This document shows, piece after piece, positions 9,184 to 18,195 of a stretch of DNA of 64,000 nt (position 1 is the first letter of the stretch; every line of letters starts with the position of its first letter). The stretch covers positions 2,232,001 to 2,296,000 of the forward strand of contig CAVWVB010000001.1 in NCBI GenBank assembly GCA_963758365.1, written 5' to 3'. This DNA comes from Dokdonella_A sp963758365. GTDB taxonomy: Bacteria > Pseudomonadota > Gammaproteobacteria > Xanthomonadales > Rhodanobacteraceae. A program made the position numbers and the translations under genes. Below the pieces are notes generated by a model. That model did not search any database and was not told where the DNA came from. It saw only the letters and a list, made by a program, of their open reading frames with translations.

Positions 9184-10569
9184 TCACGTCGCGTGAATCC
9201 GATAGCACGGGACGTAATGCGAGCCCGGCAGTTTCATGCGTTGCTGAATGACGAAGCTCGCGAGCAGGCCATCGAGCGCACGCATGATCTCGCGATCGCC
9301 GTTGATATCGAACGGACCGTGCTCCTCGATCGCGCGCATGCCCTCCTCCTTGACGTTGCCGGCGACGATGCCGGAGAACGCACGTCGCAGGTCGGCCGCA
9401 AGGCGATGCGCGGGCTGGTCTCGATGCAGGTTGAGCGACGCCATCGCTGCATGCGTGGGCTGAAACGGCAGCTGGAACTCGCGCTCGATGCGCAATGCCC
9501 AGTTGAAGAAGAATGCATCCTTGCTGTCCAGCCGATGCATGCGCACGCGCTCGATGCCCTTGCGGACCTGAAGCGCGACCTGGCGCGGGTCATCGACGAT
9601 GATGCTGTAGCGCCGCGCGACCTCGTCACCGAGGGCGAGGCGCAGGAAGCGGTCGATCTGCTCGAAATAGGCTGCCGATTCGCGCGGTCCGGTGAACACC
9701 AGCGGGAACGGAATGTCGACGTTGTCCGGATGCAGCAGGATGCCCAGCAGGTACAGGATCTCCTCGGCGGTGCCGACGCCGCCGGGGAACACGACGATCG
9801 AATGGGCGATGCGGACGAACGCTTCGAGGCGCTTTTCGATGTCCGGCATGATCACCAGGTTGTTCACGATCGGATTCGGCGATTCCGCGGCGATGATTCC
9901 TGGTTCGGTGATGCCGATGTAGCGGTTCGCACGCCGTCGCTGCTTCGCATGCGCGATCGTCGCGCCCTTCATCGGTCCCTTCATCGCTCCCGGGCCGCAG
10001 CCGGTGCAGATGTCGAATGCACGCAGGCCGAGGTCGTAGCCGACCTTCTTCGTATACAGGTACTCGTCGCGACCGATCGAATGGCCCCCCCAGCAGACCA
10101 CCATGTTCGGGTCCTCGTTCGGACGCAGGATGCGCGCATTGCGCAGGATTTCGAACACCGCATGCGTGATGCCGGGGGAATCGGACAGATCGAAGCGTCC
10201 GGCTTCGATCTGGGTCGCGACATAGACGATGTCGCGAACGACCGCGAAAAGCAGCTCGTTGACGCCGCGGATAATGCGGCCATCCACGAACGCCGCGGCA
10301 GGCGCATGCTTGAGCTCCAGCTTGACACCGCGGTCCTGCTGCAGGATTTCGATGTCGAAGTCCGGGTAGCGGTCGAGCAGCGCGCGCGCGTCGTCGGTCA
10401 CGCTGCCCTGGGTCAGCACCGCAAGCGCGCAGCGACGCAGCAGATCGTGCAGACCTCCCGCGCCCGCGTCGCGCAGACGCGCGACTTCATGACGCGACAG
10501 GACGTCGAGTCCCGCCACCGGCGAGATGCGTGCGTTGACCGTTGCGCGCAGGTTCGTGGATTGCTCCAT
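9184..10569 (-). CDS. ppnN: Pyrimidine/purine nucleotide 5'-monophosphate nucleosidase (PpnN/YgdH, LOG family)
   Basis: A 461-residue cytoplasmic enzyme, close to the 454 residues of E. coli PpnN, which cleaves nucleoside monophosphates to base and ribose-5-phosphate and is known in E. coli to be stimulated by (p)ppGpp. The central LOG (Lonely Guy) fold shows the binding phrases VCWGGHSIGRDEY, GCGPGAMKGPMKGA and the family signature FPGGVGTAEEILYLLG. The ATG at 10569 follows GAGGAAG by 8 bases; the frame is open further upstream but only as poor sequence. The gene is convergent with the RND adaptor gene. Its upstream side lies next to the terminator of the large TonB receptor gene. Confidence 0.92.
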   Translation of the reverse strand: MEQSTNLRATVNARISPVAGLDVLSRHEVARLRDAGAGGLHDLLRRCALAVLTQGSVTDDARALLDRYPDFDIEILQQDRGVKLELKHAPAAAFVDGRIIRGVNELLFAVVRDIVYVATQIEAGRFDLSDSPGITHAVFEILRNARILRPNEDPNMVVCWGGHSIGRDEYLYTKKVGYDLGLRAFDICTGCGPGAMKGPMKGATIAHAKQRRRANRYIGITEPGIIAAESPNPIVNNLVIMPDIEKRLEAFVRIAHSIVVFPGGVGTAEEILYLLGILLHPDNVDIPFPLVFTGPRESAAYFEQIDRFLRLALGDEVARRYSIIVDDPRQVALQVRKGIERVRMHRLDSKDAFFFNWALRIEREFQLPFQPTHAAMASLNLHRDQPAHRLAADLRRAFSGIVAGNVKEEGMRAIEEHGPFDINGDREIMRALDGLLASFVIQQRMKLPGSHYVPCYRIHAT

Positions 10570-10653
10570 GGCAGATGCTTCCTCGTGTCCGGGCGATGCT
10601 GCCGGAACGCCAGCAATGCCAAAACGGCCCGCGAGCGTCAAGCACCCGGCGCC

Positions 10654-10684
10654 AAAAAGCAAACGGCCGGCACATGGCCGGCCG
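10654..10684 (-). terminator. Rho-independent terminator of the Oar-like receptor gene
   Basis: Read on the minus strand, a perfect 8-base stem (CGGCCGGC / GCCGGCCG) with a 5-base loop is followed by TTTGCTTTTT. It lies 22 bases past the stop of the Oar-like receptor gene and just before ppnN on the same strand, so it should separate their transcripts. Confidence 0.82.
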
Positions 10685-10705
10685 CTGCCTGGACCCGACC
10701 CCGGG

Positions 10706-13700
10706 TCAGAACGTGTAGCGCAGGGTAACCAGTACGGACCAGCGCGACTGGGCCTGATCGTCCTGCCGCGAGTATGCGGTGGGCGTGGTCAGGTTGTAGA
10801 CGTACTTGCCGGTCGCCGGATCGACGCCCGCGAAGTTCGCGAGCGAGCGCGTGAACGGGAAGTTCGGGTTGTAGATCTGCCCCCACTTCTTGTTCAGCAG
10901 ATTGCCGAAGTTGAAGATGTCGAAGCGGATCTCGCCCTTGTTGCCCGCGAACAACCCGGGGATCTCCTGGCGCAGGCTCAGATCGATCTGGTTGATCCAC
11001 GGCGACGTCGAGCCGTTGCGCGACACCACTCCGCCCTGGTGGTTGGCCAGATAGTCGTTGCTCTTGATGAACGCATAGAACGCGTCGATCTGCGCCTGCG
11101 AGGTGCCGGGGGTAAATTCGACATCGCCCGGGTTCGGTACGTAGAACACGTCGTTGCCGCGGATGCCGTCGCCGTTCGCGTCGTTGTTGAACACCCAGGT
11201 GTAGGGCTGCCCCGTGTAGCCGTTGTACACGCCGGAGATGCTCGACACGTAGTCGCCGAAGAAGCGATGCTGCCAGGTCAGTGTCGACAGCAGACGCGCC
11301 TTGATGTCGTAGTTGGAGCGCCGCGCGATGTCGTCGTTCGGATTGAACGAGGTGCTGTTGCTGTAGTTGCTGAAGGCCTGGCTCGACGTGCCCGGATTGA
11401 CTTCGGTCGCGCGGCCCAGGGTCAGCGAAGTCGTGCCGAACCAGGTATTCGAGTAGGCCTTCTGCAGCGACAGCGTCAAGTAATTGGCGCCACCCTTGCT
11501 CGTGTTGGTCAGGTACGTCGATGCGCCGCCGAACGCGGGATTGGATCCGAAACGCTGGTTGCCGAAGTAGTTGCCCGGATTGTTCGAACCGACCGGCGTT
11601 CCGCTGCTGGTCAACCACAGCGAAGGATCGGTGGTGCCCCAGAAGTTGATTCGCCCGTCCGGCAGAACGCCATTGCCCGGCCCGAGGTTGATCGCCTCGT
11701 AGCGGATCGCGTCGCGTACGCCGACGTGGGCGAATTCGGCAGTCGCGATCACGCCCCACCAGGGCAGTTCCTGGTCAAATCCCAGGCTGATCTTGAGCGC
11801 GGTCGGCAGCTTCAGGTTCGAATCGATCGTGTCGACGGTCTGCTGCGGATTGCCGCCCGCACCGCTCGGCGGCTGCTGGCTGAACGGATCGGGGTTGAAG
11901 CAGCAGCCGGGTCCCGAGGAATAGGTGCTCAGGGTCAGGCCGTTGTTGGTGAACGGATTGCCGAGCCAGACCGCGGGCGTGACGCCCTCGACGAGGCCGA
12001 TGCCGCCACGCAGCTGGCGCTTGAGATCGCTGTCGAACAGGTAGTTGAACGACACGCGTGGCTCGATCACGCCGTTGCCGTTGATCGTGCCCTGGTTCGA
12101 GTAGCCGAAGTTGTCCTGGAACGACGCGTTGTACGGCGGCTTGTCAGGCACTGACGGCACGTCGTAGCGGATCCCGTATTGCAGCGAGAACTCGGGCGTG
12201 ACCTGCCATGTGTCCTGCACGAACAGGCCCCACTGATCGAGGCGGAACTTCGCCGCGATGCTGTTGATGTCGCCATTGGCCGGCTGGTACAGGCTGAAAC
12301 TCGAGTAGTTGCCGCTCGCGAAATCGTCGATGCTGTTGAAGTTGTAGGCGCCGAACTCGGTGCGACCGAACAGATTGAAGAACTTGTCGCGCTGGAAATC
12401 CATGCCGGCCTTGACCGTGTGGTCGCCGAGGAACCAGCTGCCGGCGAAGAAACCGGACAGGGTCTTCACGTTCAGCACGTTGTAGTGGCGGAACTGCTCC
12501 TCGCCGAGATTGACGGCGATATTCGAGTTGTCCGGACCGAGACGCACCTGCACCTGGGGCTGCTGGGCCAGCACGGTCGGTGTTGAATCGTAGGTCGAGT
12601 ACGAGAACGAACTCTCGGTCGAGAACGTATCGGTCCAGTCGTCATAGAGATTGAGCACATAGCTTTCGAGATTGCGCGACTGGGTGTACCAGTAGCTCGA
12701 CAGCGACAGCGTGTTGGCGTTGAAGCCGCCGAGGATCGGCTGCGTGCTCTTGGTCTTGTTGTAGCGGAAGCTCGCACGGTGGCCGTCACTGATGTTCCAG
12801 TCGATCTTGCCGAGGTACAGCTTGCTGTCCTGGTTCGCATCGGTCGCATTGAGACCGCCTGGCGTCATCCCGTAGCCATTGGCGATGTCGATGATCTGGT
12901 TGAGCTGGTCCTGGGTGATGTTGACTTCGTTGCCGCGACCCGATCCGAGCGGACCATAGTCGGGCGCCGGCGCGAGCGTCTTCGACTCCTCGTAGCTGAG
13001 GAAGAAGAACAGCGTGTCCTTGATGATCGGACCGCCCACCGTCGCGCCGAAGGTCTTCTTCGCGGTGTATCCGTTGAAGTCGCTCGGCTTGTCGCTCGTG
13101 AGGTCCTTCGCGTTCGTGTAGGCGTAGTACGCGTCGCCGTGGAAATCGTTGGTGCCGGACTTGGTGACGATGTTGATGTTGGCGCCTACCGCACGCTTGT
13201 TGGTGACGTCGAAGTTTTCGGTCGAGATGTTGTATTCCTCGATCGCGTCGAACGACAACGGCTGGTTCAGCGCCGGCAGCCCGTTCGGCTCGAGTCCGAA
13301 CGAGTCGTTGGTAGCGACACCATCGATCGTAATGTTGTTGTAGCGGCTGTTCTGACCGAGCGCGGAGATTTCGCCACGCCCCTTGTTGGTCAGGTTGACG
13401 TTCGGGTCGAGGCGCGCGATGTCCTGAATTGAGCGGCCGGGATTCGGCAGCACCTTGAGTTCGCGGCTGGAAACATTCGTGCTCAGACCCTTGTTGTCCG
13501 GCTGGAAGACCGCGCCGGGCGCGGCTGCGGTAACCGTGACGCCCTCGAGCGTGGTCGCGGCGCTCGGCACGACGGTGAGATTGAGCGTGGTTTCCTCGGC
13601 AAGCTTGAGGTAGATGTCCGGCTGATCCGCGCTCTCGCCACGCGAATCCGAAACCTTGACCTCGAACGGGCCGCCGACGCGCAGGCCCTGTGCGGTGTAG

Positions 13701-13906
13701 CGCCCGTTCGCGTCGGTCACGACTGTGCGCGAGGTTCCCGACGGCACATGCACGATCTCGACGGACGCACCGGCGACCGGCTGGCCTGCGGCATCGACGA
13801 TACGGCCCGCCAGGGACGATGACGTGTTCTGGGCGAAAGCCGCCGACGCGGCGAATAGCGAAGCGATCACCAGTGGCAGGATGCGCATGCGCATTTGCTT
13901 GTTCAT
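10706..13906 (-). CDS. Oar-like TonB-dependent receptor with N-terminal carboxypeptidase-regulatory domain
   Basis: A 1066-residue outer-membrane protein. A signal peptide ends at AFAQ (about residue 26). Residues 30-110 form a carboxypeptidase-regulatory-like Ig domain (GRIVDAAGQPVAGASVEI, DANGRYTAQGL), followed by a plug with SRELKVLPNPGRSIQDIARLDPNV and ITIDGVATNDSFGL. The rest is a large beta barrel ending in the aromatic LRYTF, as outer-membrane proteins do. This matches the Oar family, which in other bacteria takes part in protein or peptide uptake or secretion across the outer membrane. The start at 13906 (MNKQMRMRIL) has a GGGGA ribosome site 9 bases upstream. No dedicated partner gene is adjacent. 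Confidence 0.92.
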   Translation of the reverse strand: MNKQMRMRILPLVIASLFAASAAFAQNTSSSLAGRIVDAAGQPVAGASVEIVHVPSGTSRTVVTDANGRYTAQGLRVGGPFEVKVSDSRGESADQPDIYLKLAEETTLNLTVVPSAATTLEGVTVTAAAPGAVFQPDNKGLSTNVSSRELKVLPNPGRSIQDIARLDPNVNLTNKGRGEISALGQNSRYNNITIDGVATNDSFGLEPNGLPALNQPLSFDAIEEYNISTENFDVTNKRAVGANINIVTKSGTNDFHGDAYYAYTNAKDLTSDKPSDFNGYTAKKTFGATVGGPIIKDTLFFFLSYEESKTLAPAPDYGPLGSGRGNEVNITQDQLNQIIDIANGYGMTPGGLNATDANQDSKLYLGKIDWNISDGHRASFRYNKTKSTQPILGGFNANTLSLSSYWYTQSRNLESYVLNLYDDWTDTFSTESSFSYSTYDSTPTVLAQQPQVQVRLGPDNSNIAVNLGEEQFRHYNVLNVKTLSGFFAGSWFLGDHTVKAGMDFQRDKFFNLFGRTEFGAYNFNSIDDFASGNYSSFSLYQPANGDINSIAAKFRLDQWGLFVQDTWQVTPEFSLQYGIRYDVPSVPDKPPYNASFQDNFGYSNQGTINGNGVIEPRVSFNYLFDSDLKRQLRGGIGLVEGVTPAVWLGNPFTNNGLTLSTYSSGPGCCFNPDPFSQQPPSGAGGNPQQTVDTIDSNLKLPTALKISLGFDQELPWWGVIATAEFAHVGVRDAIRYEAINLGPGNGVLPDGRINFWGTTDPSLWLTSSGTPVGSNNPGNYFGNQRFGSNPAFGGASTYLTNTSKGGANYLTLSLQKAYSNTWFGTTSLTLGRATEVNPGTSSQAFSNYSNSTSFNPNDDIARRSNYDIKARLLSTLTWQHRFFGDYVSSISGVYNGYTGQPYTWVFNNDANGDGIRGNDVFYVPNPGDVEFTPGTSQAQIDAFYAFIKSNDYLANHQGGVVSRNGSTSPWINQIDLSLRQEIPGLFAGNKGEIRFDIFNFGNLLNKKWGQIYNPNFPFTRSLANFAGVDPATGKYVYNLTTPTAYSRQDDQAQSRWSVLVTLRYTF

Positions 13907-14276
13907 TGTGCTTGTCCCCTCGTCAACGTCACAGGATGCCGGACACAAAAGCCGCCGGGCCGACCGTCCAGCGGCCCGGGCGGGTTTGGTTGCGACCTCA
14001 GCGGTTGGGTTTTGCCGTCCCACCGAACGACAGGCGCGGTCAGGCGAATGCCTTCCACCACCTTAACCCCAGTTTAACAGGATTCGATGACGAATTTGTA
14101 ACACGGCGAGCGACTGACAGAGGCTGCGGGGCGGCTTGGTCGGGCGTACCCGTACCCGGCTCTGTGCGATCCAGGCCATCCCGCTGCCAGCCGACACCGA
14201 AGCGCCGAAGAGCCTGCTCGTGGCAGGCGCAGACGCCGCCGATCCCCGCCGTACTGCAGTCTCCTCGACCGCCCGC
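13907..14276. other. Intergenic region upstream of the Oar-like receptor gene
   Basis: This 370-base stretch has no credible gene. It contains a strong terminator-like hairpin at 13947-13985 (listed separately) and an AT-rich segment at about 14060-14102 that likely contains the receptor promoter; within the latter, ATTCG and CGAAT form inverted arms around a 4-base spacer (14082-14095), a possible operator. Precise promoter boxes are not defined. Confidence 0.5.
13947..13985 (-). terminator. Terminator-like GC hairpin with T4 tail in the leader of the Oar-like receptor gene
   Basis: On the minus strand CCGCCCGGGCCG pairs with CGGCCCGGCGG (one bulged base) over an 8-9-base loop, then TTTTGTG follows. 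It lies between the MarC-type gene and the receptor gene on the same strand. It may end the upstream transcript, or act as an attenuator if the receptor promoter is at 14060-14102 as composition suggests. Confidence 0.5.
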
Positions 14277-14873
14277 TCAGCCCGCTCCGGTCAGCCGCAC
14301 GTAGGCGACCACGCCATCCAGAAACATCTGCACGGACAGCGCGACCAGGAGCATGCCCATCAGGCGTTCCAGCGCGGTCAGCACGCTCGTGCCGAGCCAG
14401 CGGAACAGGTAGGTCGACGAGAGCAGGATCAAGGCGGTCAGCAGCCACGCGACGAACAGCGCGACGCTCCAGTCGACCGCGCGCCCGGGATTGCTGTTCG
14501 CGAGCAGCATCACCGCAGCCATCGTCGAGGGTCCCGCGACCGCAGGAATCGCGAGCGGAACGATGAACGGCTCGCCCTCGGCGTCGCCGAAGATGCCCTC
14601 GCGGGTTGGAAAGATCATGCGCACGCCGATCAGGAACAGCACGATGCCGCCGGCGATGCTGACCGACTGCTGCTTGAGCTGGAGTACATGCAACAGGTAG
14701 CGCCCACCGAACAGGAATACGAACAGCACGACCAGCGCGATCAGCAGTTCGCGCACCAGCACGAGGCGGCGCCTCTCGGGCGCGACATTGCGCAGCAGGC
14801 TGAGGAACAGCGGAATGTTCCCGAGCGGATCCATGATAAGGAACAGCAGGATGCCCGCCGACAAGGTGCTCAT
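14277..14873 (-). CDS. MarC-family integral membrane protein (YhgN-like)
   Basis: A 198-residue protein with about six transmembrane segments. The family phrase FLIMDPLGNIPLFLSLL is near the N terminus (residues 10-26), GGIVLFLIGVRMIFP in the middle, and PLAIPAVAGPSTMAAVMLLA is the repeated MarC motif. It is the usual length for MarC/YhgN/YchE proteins, whose function is still unsettled; an earlier link to multiple antibiotic resistance was not upheld. The ATG at 14873 was preferred to a longer frame because upstream residues are arginine- and cysteine-rich. It is monocistronic as far as can be seen. Confidence 0.9.
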   Translation of the reverse strand: MSTLSAGILLFLIMDPLGNIPLFLSLLRNVAPERRRLVLVRELLIALVVLFVFLFGGRYLLHVLQLKQQSVSIAGGIVLFLIGVRMIFPTREGIFGDAEGEPFIVPLAIPAVAGPSTMAAVMLLANSNPGRAVDWSVALFVAWLLTALILLSSTYLFRWLGTSVLTALERLMGMLLVALSVQMFLDGVVAYVRLTGAG

Positions 14874-15054
14874 CGAACTTTCCACGCACGTCCCCGCTTC
14901 AGTCAGACCGCCGGTCCCCGCAGCGCGGCACGCGCGCTTCCTCGCCCTGCGCAAAGCGCACAAGGCACGAGCAGACAGGCGGCCGCTCTGCTCGCAATTC
15001 GAAAAACACGATCGCCGGCTCGCTGCCGGACACCGGTTTCGCCGCCGCGTTCAA

Positions 15055-15834
15055 TCAATCCGCGCGCGCGGTCGCGCGCAAATCGAGAATCTTGCCCCTG
15101 GCCTCGACCGCATCGGCTCCGAGCAGCCAGGCGATCGCGGCAGCCGCATGCGCCGGGTCCGGATGGGTCAGCGTATCCTCGCCATAGTACGCCGCGCGGC
15201 GCAATGCGGTACGCATCGGACCCGGCAGGAGCGCATGGGTGCGGACGCCGGAATTCTCGGTTTCCTCGTGCACGATCGAGGCAAGCCCCTGCAGCGCGTG
15301 TTTGGCAACTCCGTAACCGCCCCAGAATGCATTGCCGACCCGGGTCAGGTCGTCGAGCACGAACACGATCGCCGCATCACCGGCCCGGCGCAGCAATGGA
15401 ATGCAGGCCTGGGTCAGGAAGAACGGCGCGGTCACGTTGACCTGCTGGGTGCGTGCCCACTCCTCCGGGGTCTGCTGGTCGAAAGGTTGCAGGCTGTCGA
15501 ACTGCGCCGCCGCATGCACGACGCCGTCGAGCCGGCCGCAATCGCGCGCGATGGCAGCAGCCATTTCGTGATAATCGGCGGGGCCGGCTCCGGACAGGTC
15601 CAGCGGATACAGCGCCGGAGTCGGCGCCGCGAGGGCCTCGATCGCATCGTATGCGGATTCCAGCGCGCGCACCTTGCGTCCGAGCAGCACCACGGTCGCG
15701 CCGGCCGTCGCGGCTGCGAGCGCGGTGGCGCGTCCGAGCCCGCCGGTTGCGCCGGTCACCAGCACGACGCGGCCACGCAGCGAATCCGCAGCGGGGGCCG
15801 CAACGGCTCCCGCCGGCCGCAGCAGCTCGAGCAT
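15055..15834 (-). CDS. Short-chain dehydrogenase/reductase, YciK-like
   Basis: A 259-residue classical SDR. The NAD(P)-binding motif TGATGGLG lies at residues 28-35, the DGVVHAAA segment follows, and the catalytic pair sits in GGYGVAKHAL (Tyr-x-x-x-Lys). Sequence phrases resemble E. coli YciK, an oxidoreductase of uncertain substrate. It begins only a few bases after grxD on the same strand, so the two probably share a transcript. No substrate can be inferred. Confidence 0.88.
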   Translation of the reverse strand: MLELLRPAGAVAAPAADSLRGRVVLVTGATGGLGRATALAAATAGATVVLLGRKVRALESAYDAIEALAAPTPALYPLDLSGAGPADYHEMAAAIARDCGRLDGVVHAAAQFDSLQPFDQQTPEEWARTQQVNVTAPFFLTQACIPLLRRAGDAAIVFVLDDLTRVGNAFWGGYGVAKHALQGLASIVHEETENSGVRTHALLPGPMRTALRRAAYYGEDTLTHPDPAHAAAAIAWLLGADAVEARGKILDLRATARAD

Positions 15835-15837
15835 GCC

Positions 15838-16155
15838 TCAGGCCTTCCGGGTGTCCTGCACCAGGCGTTCGAGCTCGCCCGATTCGTAGAGATCGAGAGC
15901 GATGTCGCAGCCGCCGATCAACTCGCCGTTGATGAACAGCTGCGGGAACGTGGGCCAGTTCGAATATCGCGGCAGGCTCGCCCGGACTTCCGGGTCCTCT
16001 AGCACGTTGATCGAATGAAACTCGGCCCCGACCGCCTTGAGCGCCTGTGAAGTACGGCTGGAGAAACCGCACATCGGGAATTGCGGAGTGCCCTTCATGA
16101 AAAGCACGATCGGATGGGTCTCGAGGGTACCCTTGATGCGTTCGATGACGTCCAT
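15838..16155 (-). CDS. grxD: Monothiol glutaredoxin Grx4/GrxD
   Basis: A 105-residue CGFS-type glutaredoxin: MKGTPQFPMCGFSSRT holds the single active cysteine, and WPTFPQLFINGELIGGCDI contains the glutathione-binding loop. Proteins of this class carry or transfer [2Fe-2S] clusters, often with BolA partners, rather than reduce disulfides. The length matches E. coli GrxD (115 residues). The ATG at 16155 (MDVIERIKGTLETHP) is the family's usual start; the frame is open upstream but not protein-like. It is divergent from sodB, which makes an iron/oxidative-stress theme, and runs into the SDR gene. Confidence 0.95.
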   Translation of the reverse strand: MDVIERIKGTLETHPIVLFMKGTPQFPMCGFSSRTSQALKAVGAEFHSINVLEDPEVRASLPRYSNWPTFPQLFINGELIGGCDIALDLYESGELERLVQDTRKA

Positions 16156-16230
16156 TGCTTGCTCGCTGTGAAGGCGTGAATGCGCGATGAAGCGCGTAAC
16201 CGCACATCCTACCATTTGCGCGCGATGCGG

Positions 16231-16260
16231 TTGCCTTGTCGCAATCCAACTCCATAGACT
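16231..16260 (+). promoter_or_regulatory. Candidate sigma-70 promoter of sodB
   Basis: TTGCCT at 16231-16236 and TAGACT at 16255-16260 are separated by 18 bases and lie 34 bases before the sodB start. Each box has about four matches to consensus. The call rests only on spacing and position. Confidence 0.35.
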
Positions 16261-16293
16261 GCAGGTCCTCACCCGTCGGCAAGGAGACCTTTC

Positions 16294-16872
16294 ATGGCGA
16301 TCGAACTACCCGCGCTTCCCTGGGCCCGCGATGCGCTGGCTCCGCATATTTCCGCGGAAACCATCGACTACCACTATGGCAAGCATCATCAGGCCTACGT
16401 CACCAATCTGAACAGCCAGATCAAGGGTACCGAGTTCGAGAACATGGCCCTCGAGGACATCATCAAGAAGGCGTCGGGCGGCATGTTCAACAATGCGGCG
16501 CAGATCTGGAACCATACGTTCTACTGGAATTGCCTCAAGCCTGCGGGTGGCGGCGAACCTTCGGGCCGTATCGCCGATGCGATCAGCAAGGCGTTCGGCG
16601 GCTTCGCCCAGTTCCGGGAGGAGTTCACGAAGACCAGCGTCGGCACGTTCGGTTCGGGCTGGGGCTGGCTCGTGCAGCGCGCGGACGGTGGTCTGGCGCT
16701 CGCCAGCACCGCGAATGCGGGCACGCCGATCACGGGTCCGGACCGCCCACTCCTGACCTGCGATGTCTGGGAACATGCCTATTACATCGATTACCGCAAC
16801 GCGCGGCCGAAGTATGTCGAAGCATTCTGGAATCTCGTGAACTGGGACTTCGTGGCCGACCAGATGGCCTGA
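16294..16872 (+). CDS. sodB: Iron superoxide dismutase
   Basis: A 192-residue cytoplasmic enzyme that converts superoxide to peroxide and oxygen. The metal ligands are all visible: His27 (DYHYGKHH), His74 (WNHTFYW), Asp157 and His161 (DVWEHAYYID). Gln70 in NNAAQIWNH is the position that marks the Fe type; Mn enzymes have their Gln elsewhere. A strong AAGGAG ribosome site precedes the ATG. It is divergent from the monothiol glutaredoxin gene. Confidence 0.97.
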   Translation: MAIELPALPWARDALAPHISAETIDYHYGKHHQAYVTNLNSQIKGTEFENMALEDIIKKASGGMFNNAAQIWNHTFYWNCLKPAGGGEPSGRIADAISKAFGGFAQFREEFTKTSVGTFGSGWGWLVQRADGGLALASTANAGTPITGPDRPLLTCDVWEHAYYIDYRNARPKYVEAFWNLVNWDFVADQMA

Positions 16873-16914
16873 TTCGAGCCGGCGCAATGGGCTGGACAAC
16901 GTGCTCCTGCGCGG

Positions 16915-18069
16915 CTAGCCCTCTGCGCCCGATGCCGGTTCCAGGGCAGCCAGTACCGGAGCAACCTGTCCCTCGCAACCGAGCGTCCGGCCAATGTCGG
17001 CCAGACGCTCGCGCATCACGATCGCATCTCGGGCGCACACCGTGGCATGACCGACCTTGCGACCCGCACGCGGCTCCTTGCCGTAGTCGTGCCAGTGCGC
17101 ATCGGTCACTTCCAGCAAGGCTTGCGCGCGCGGCAACGTGCCGATCCAGTTCAGCATGACGCTGATCCCGCGTGCCGACGTGTCGCCGAGCGGCAGGCCG
17201 AGTACCGCGCGCAGATGATTCTCGAACTGGCTGCAGGGTGCGCCTTCGATCGTCCAGTGCCCGGAGTTGTGTACGCGCGGCGCCATCTCATTGCCGAGCA
17301 GGCGTCCCGCGTGCTCGAACAACTCCAGCGCGAAAGTACCGACGTAGTCGAGTTTCTCGGCCAGCGCGCGTGCATGTTCCACCGCGGTGCGCTCGAGCGG
17401 TTCCGTAGCGGGCGCGGGAGCGAGACTCGCCGCGAGAATGCCGTCGGCATGCCAGTTGCGGGTCAACGGATAGTGGCGGAACTCGCCGGTTCGTGAACGC
17501 ACCGCGATCACCGAGATCTCGCGCGTGAAGGGCACGAACGCTTCGAGAATCAGCGCCGAACCACCCAGCGCGGCCCATGCCGCCGGCGCGTCCGTCGCGG
17601 AGCGCAGCACGATCTGTCCCTTGCCGTCGTAGCCGAGCCGTCGTGTCTTCAGAACGGCGGGCAGGCCGATCGTGCGCATCGCGCCATCGAGGTCGGCCCG
17701 GCTGTCCACCGCCGCGAATGCGGGCGTTTCCAGGCCTATTTCGCCGAACAGCGTCTTCTCGGCGAGCCGATCCTGCGAAACCGCCAACGCGTGCGGGTTC
17801 GGAAAGACCTGGGTGTGCCGGGACAGCCAGCGTGCGGTTTCCGCAGGCACGTTCTCGAAGTCGAATGTGGCCACGTCGATGCGCTGTGCGAACTCGCCGA
17901 GCGCATCGAAGTCGCGCCAGTCCGCGCGCACCAGCGGAGCCACCTGCGCGGCACACGCGTCCGCTGCGCTGTCGACTACGAGGAAGCGCAATCCCAGCGG
18001 CGCGCCGGCCAGCGCCAGCATGCGGGCGAGCTGGCCGCCGCCGAGTATGCCTACGGTCTGCACGGACAC
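16915..18069 (-). CDS. purK: 5-(carboxyamino)imidazole ribonucleotide synthase
   Basis: A 384-residue ATP-grasp enzyme of purine synthesis that makes N5-CAIR from AIR, bicarbonate and ATP. The N-terminal VGILGGGQLARMLALAGAPLG is the PurK signature; KTRRLGYDGKGQ (ATP-grasp loop), ELFEHAGRLLGNEMAPRVHNSGHWT and GKEPRAGRKVGH follow in the expected order. No ATG fits, so the start is GTG at 18069 or GTG at 18063; I give the longer. It lies 126 bases after purE on the same strand, which supplies the next step of the pathway. Confidence 0.94.
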   Translation of the reverse strand: MSVQTVGILGGGQLARMLALAGAPLGLRFLVVDSAADACAAQVAPLVRADWRDFDALGEFAQRIDVATFDFENVPAETARWLSRHTQVFPNPHALAVSQDRLAEKTLFGEIGLETPAFAAVDSRADLDGAMRTIGLPAVLKTRRLGYDGKGQIVLRSATDAPAAWAALGGSALILEAFVPFTREISVIAVRSRTGEFRHYPLTRNWHADGILAASLAPAPATEPLERTAVEHARALAEKLDYVGTFALELFEHAGRLLGNEMAPRVHNSGHWTIEGAPCSQFENHLRAVLGLPLGDTSARGISVMLNWIGTLPRAQALLEVTDAHWHDYGKEPRAGRKVGHATVCARDAIVMRERLADIGRTLGCEGQVAPVLAALEPASGAEG

Positions 18070-18195
18070 GGGCGCTCGAGGATCATGACTGCAACACCGC
18101 GTTCGCAACGTACGCGCTGGCTGCGAACGAACTCGCAGCGCAATGCCGCAATACCGGCAAGCGGTCGAAGCATCGTCGTCGCGGCCCGACGCCGG

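Noticed and set aside
9121..10728. A 535-codon plus-strand frame
   Set aside because: It is antisense to ppnN, which has complete LOG-family motifs on the minus strand.
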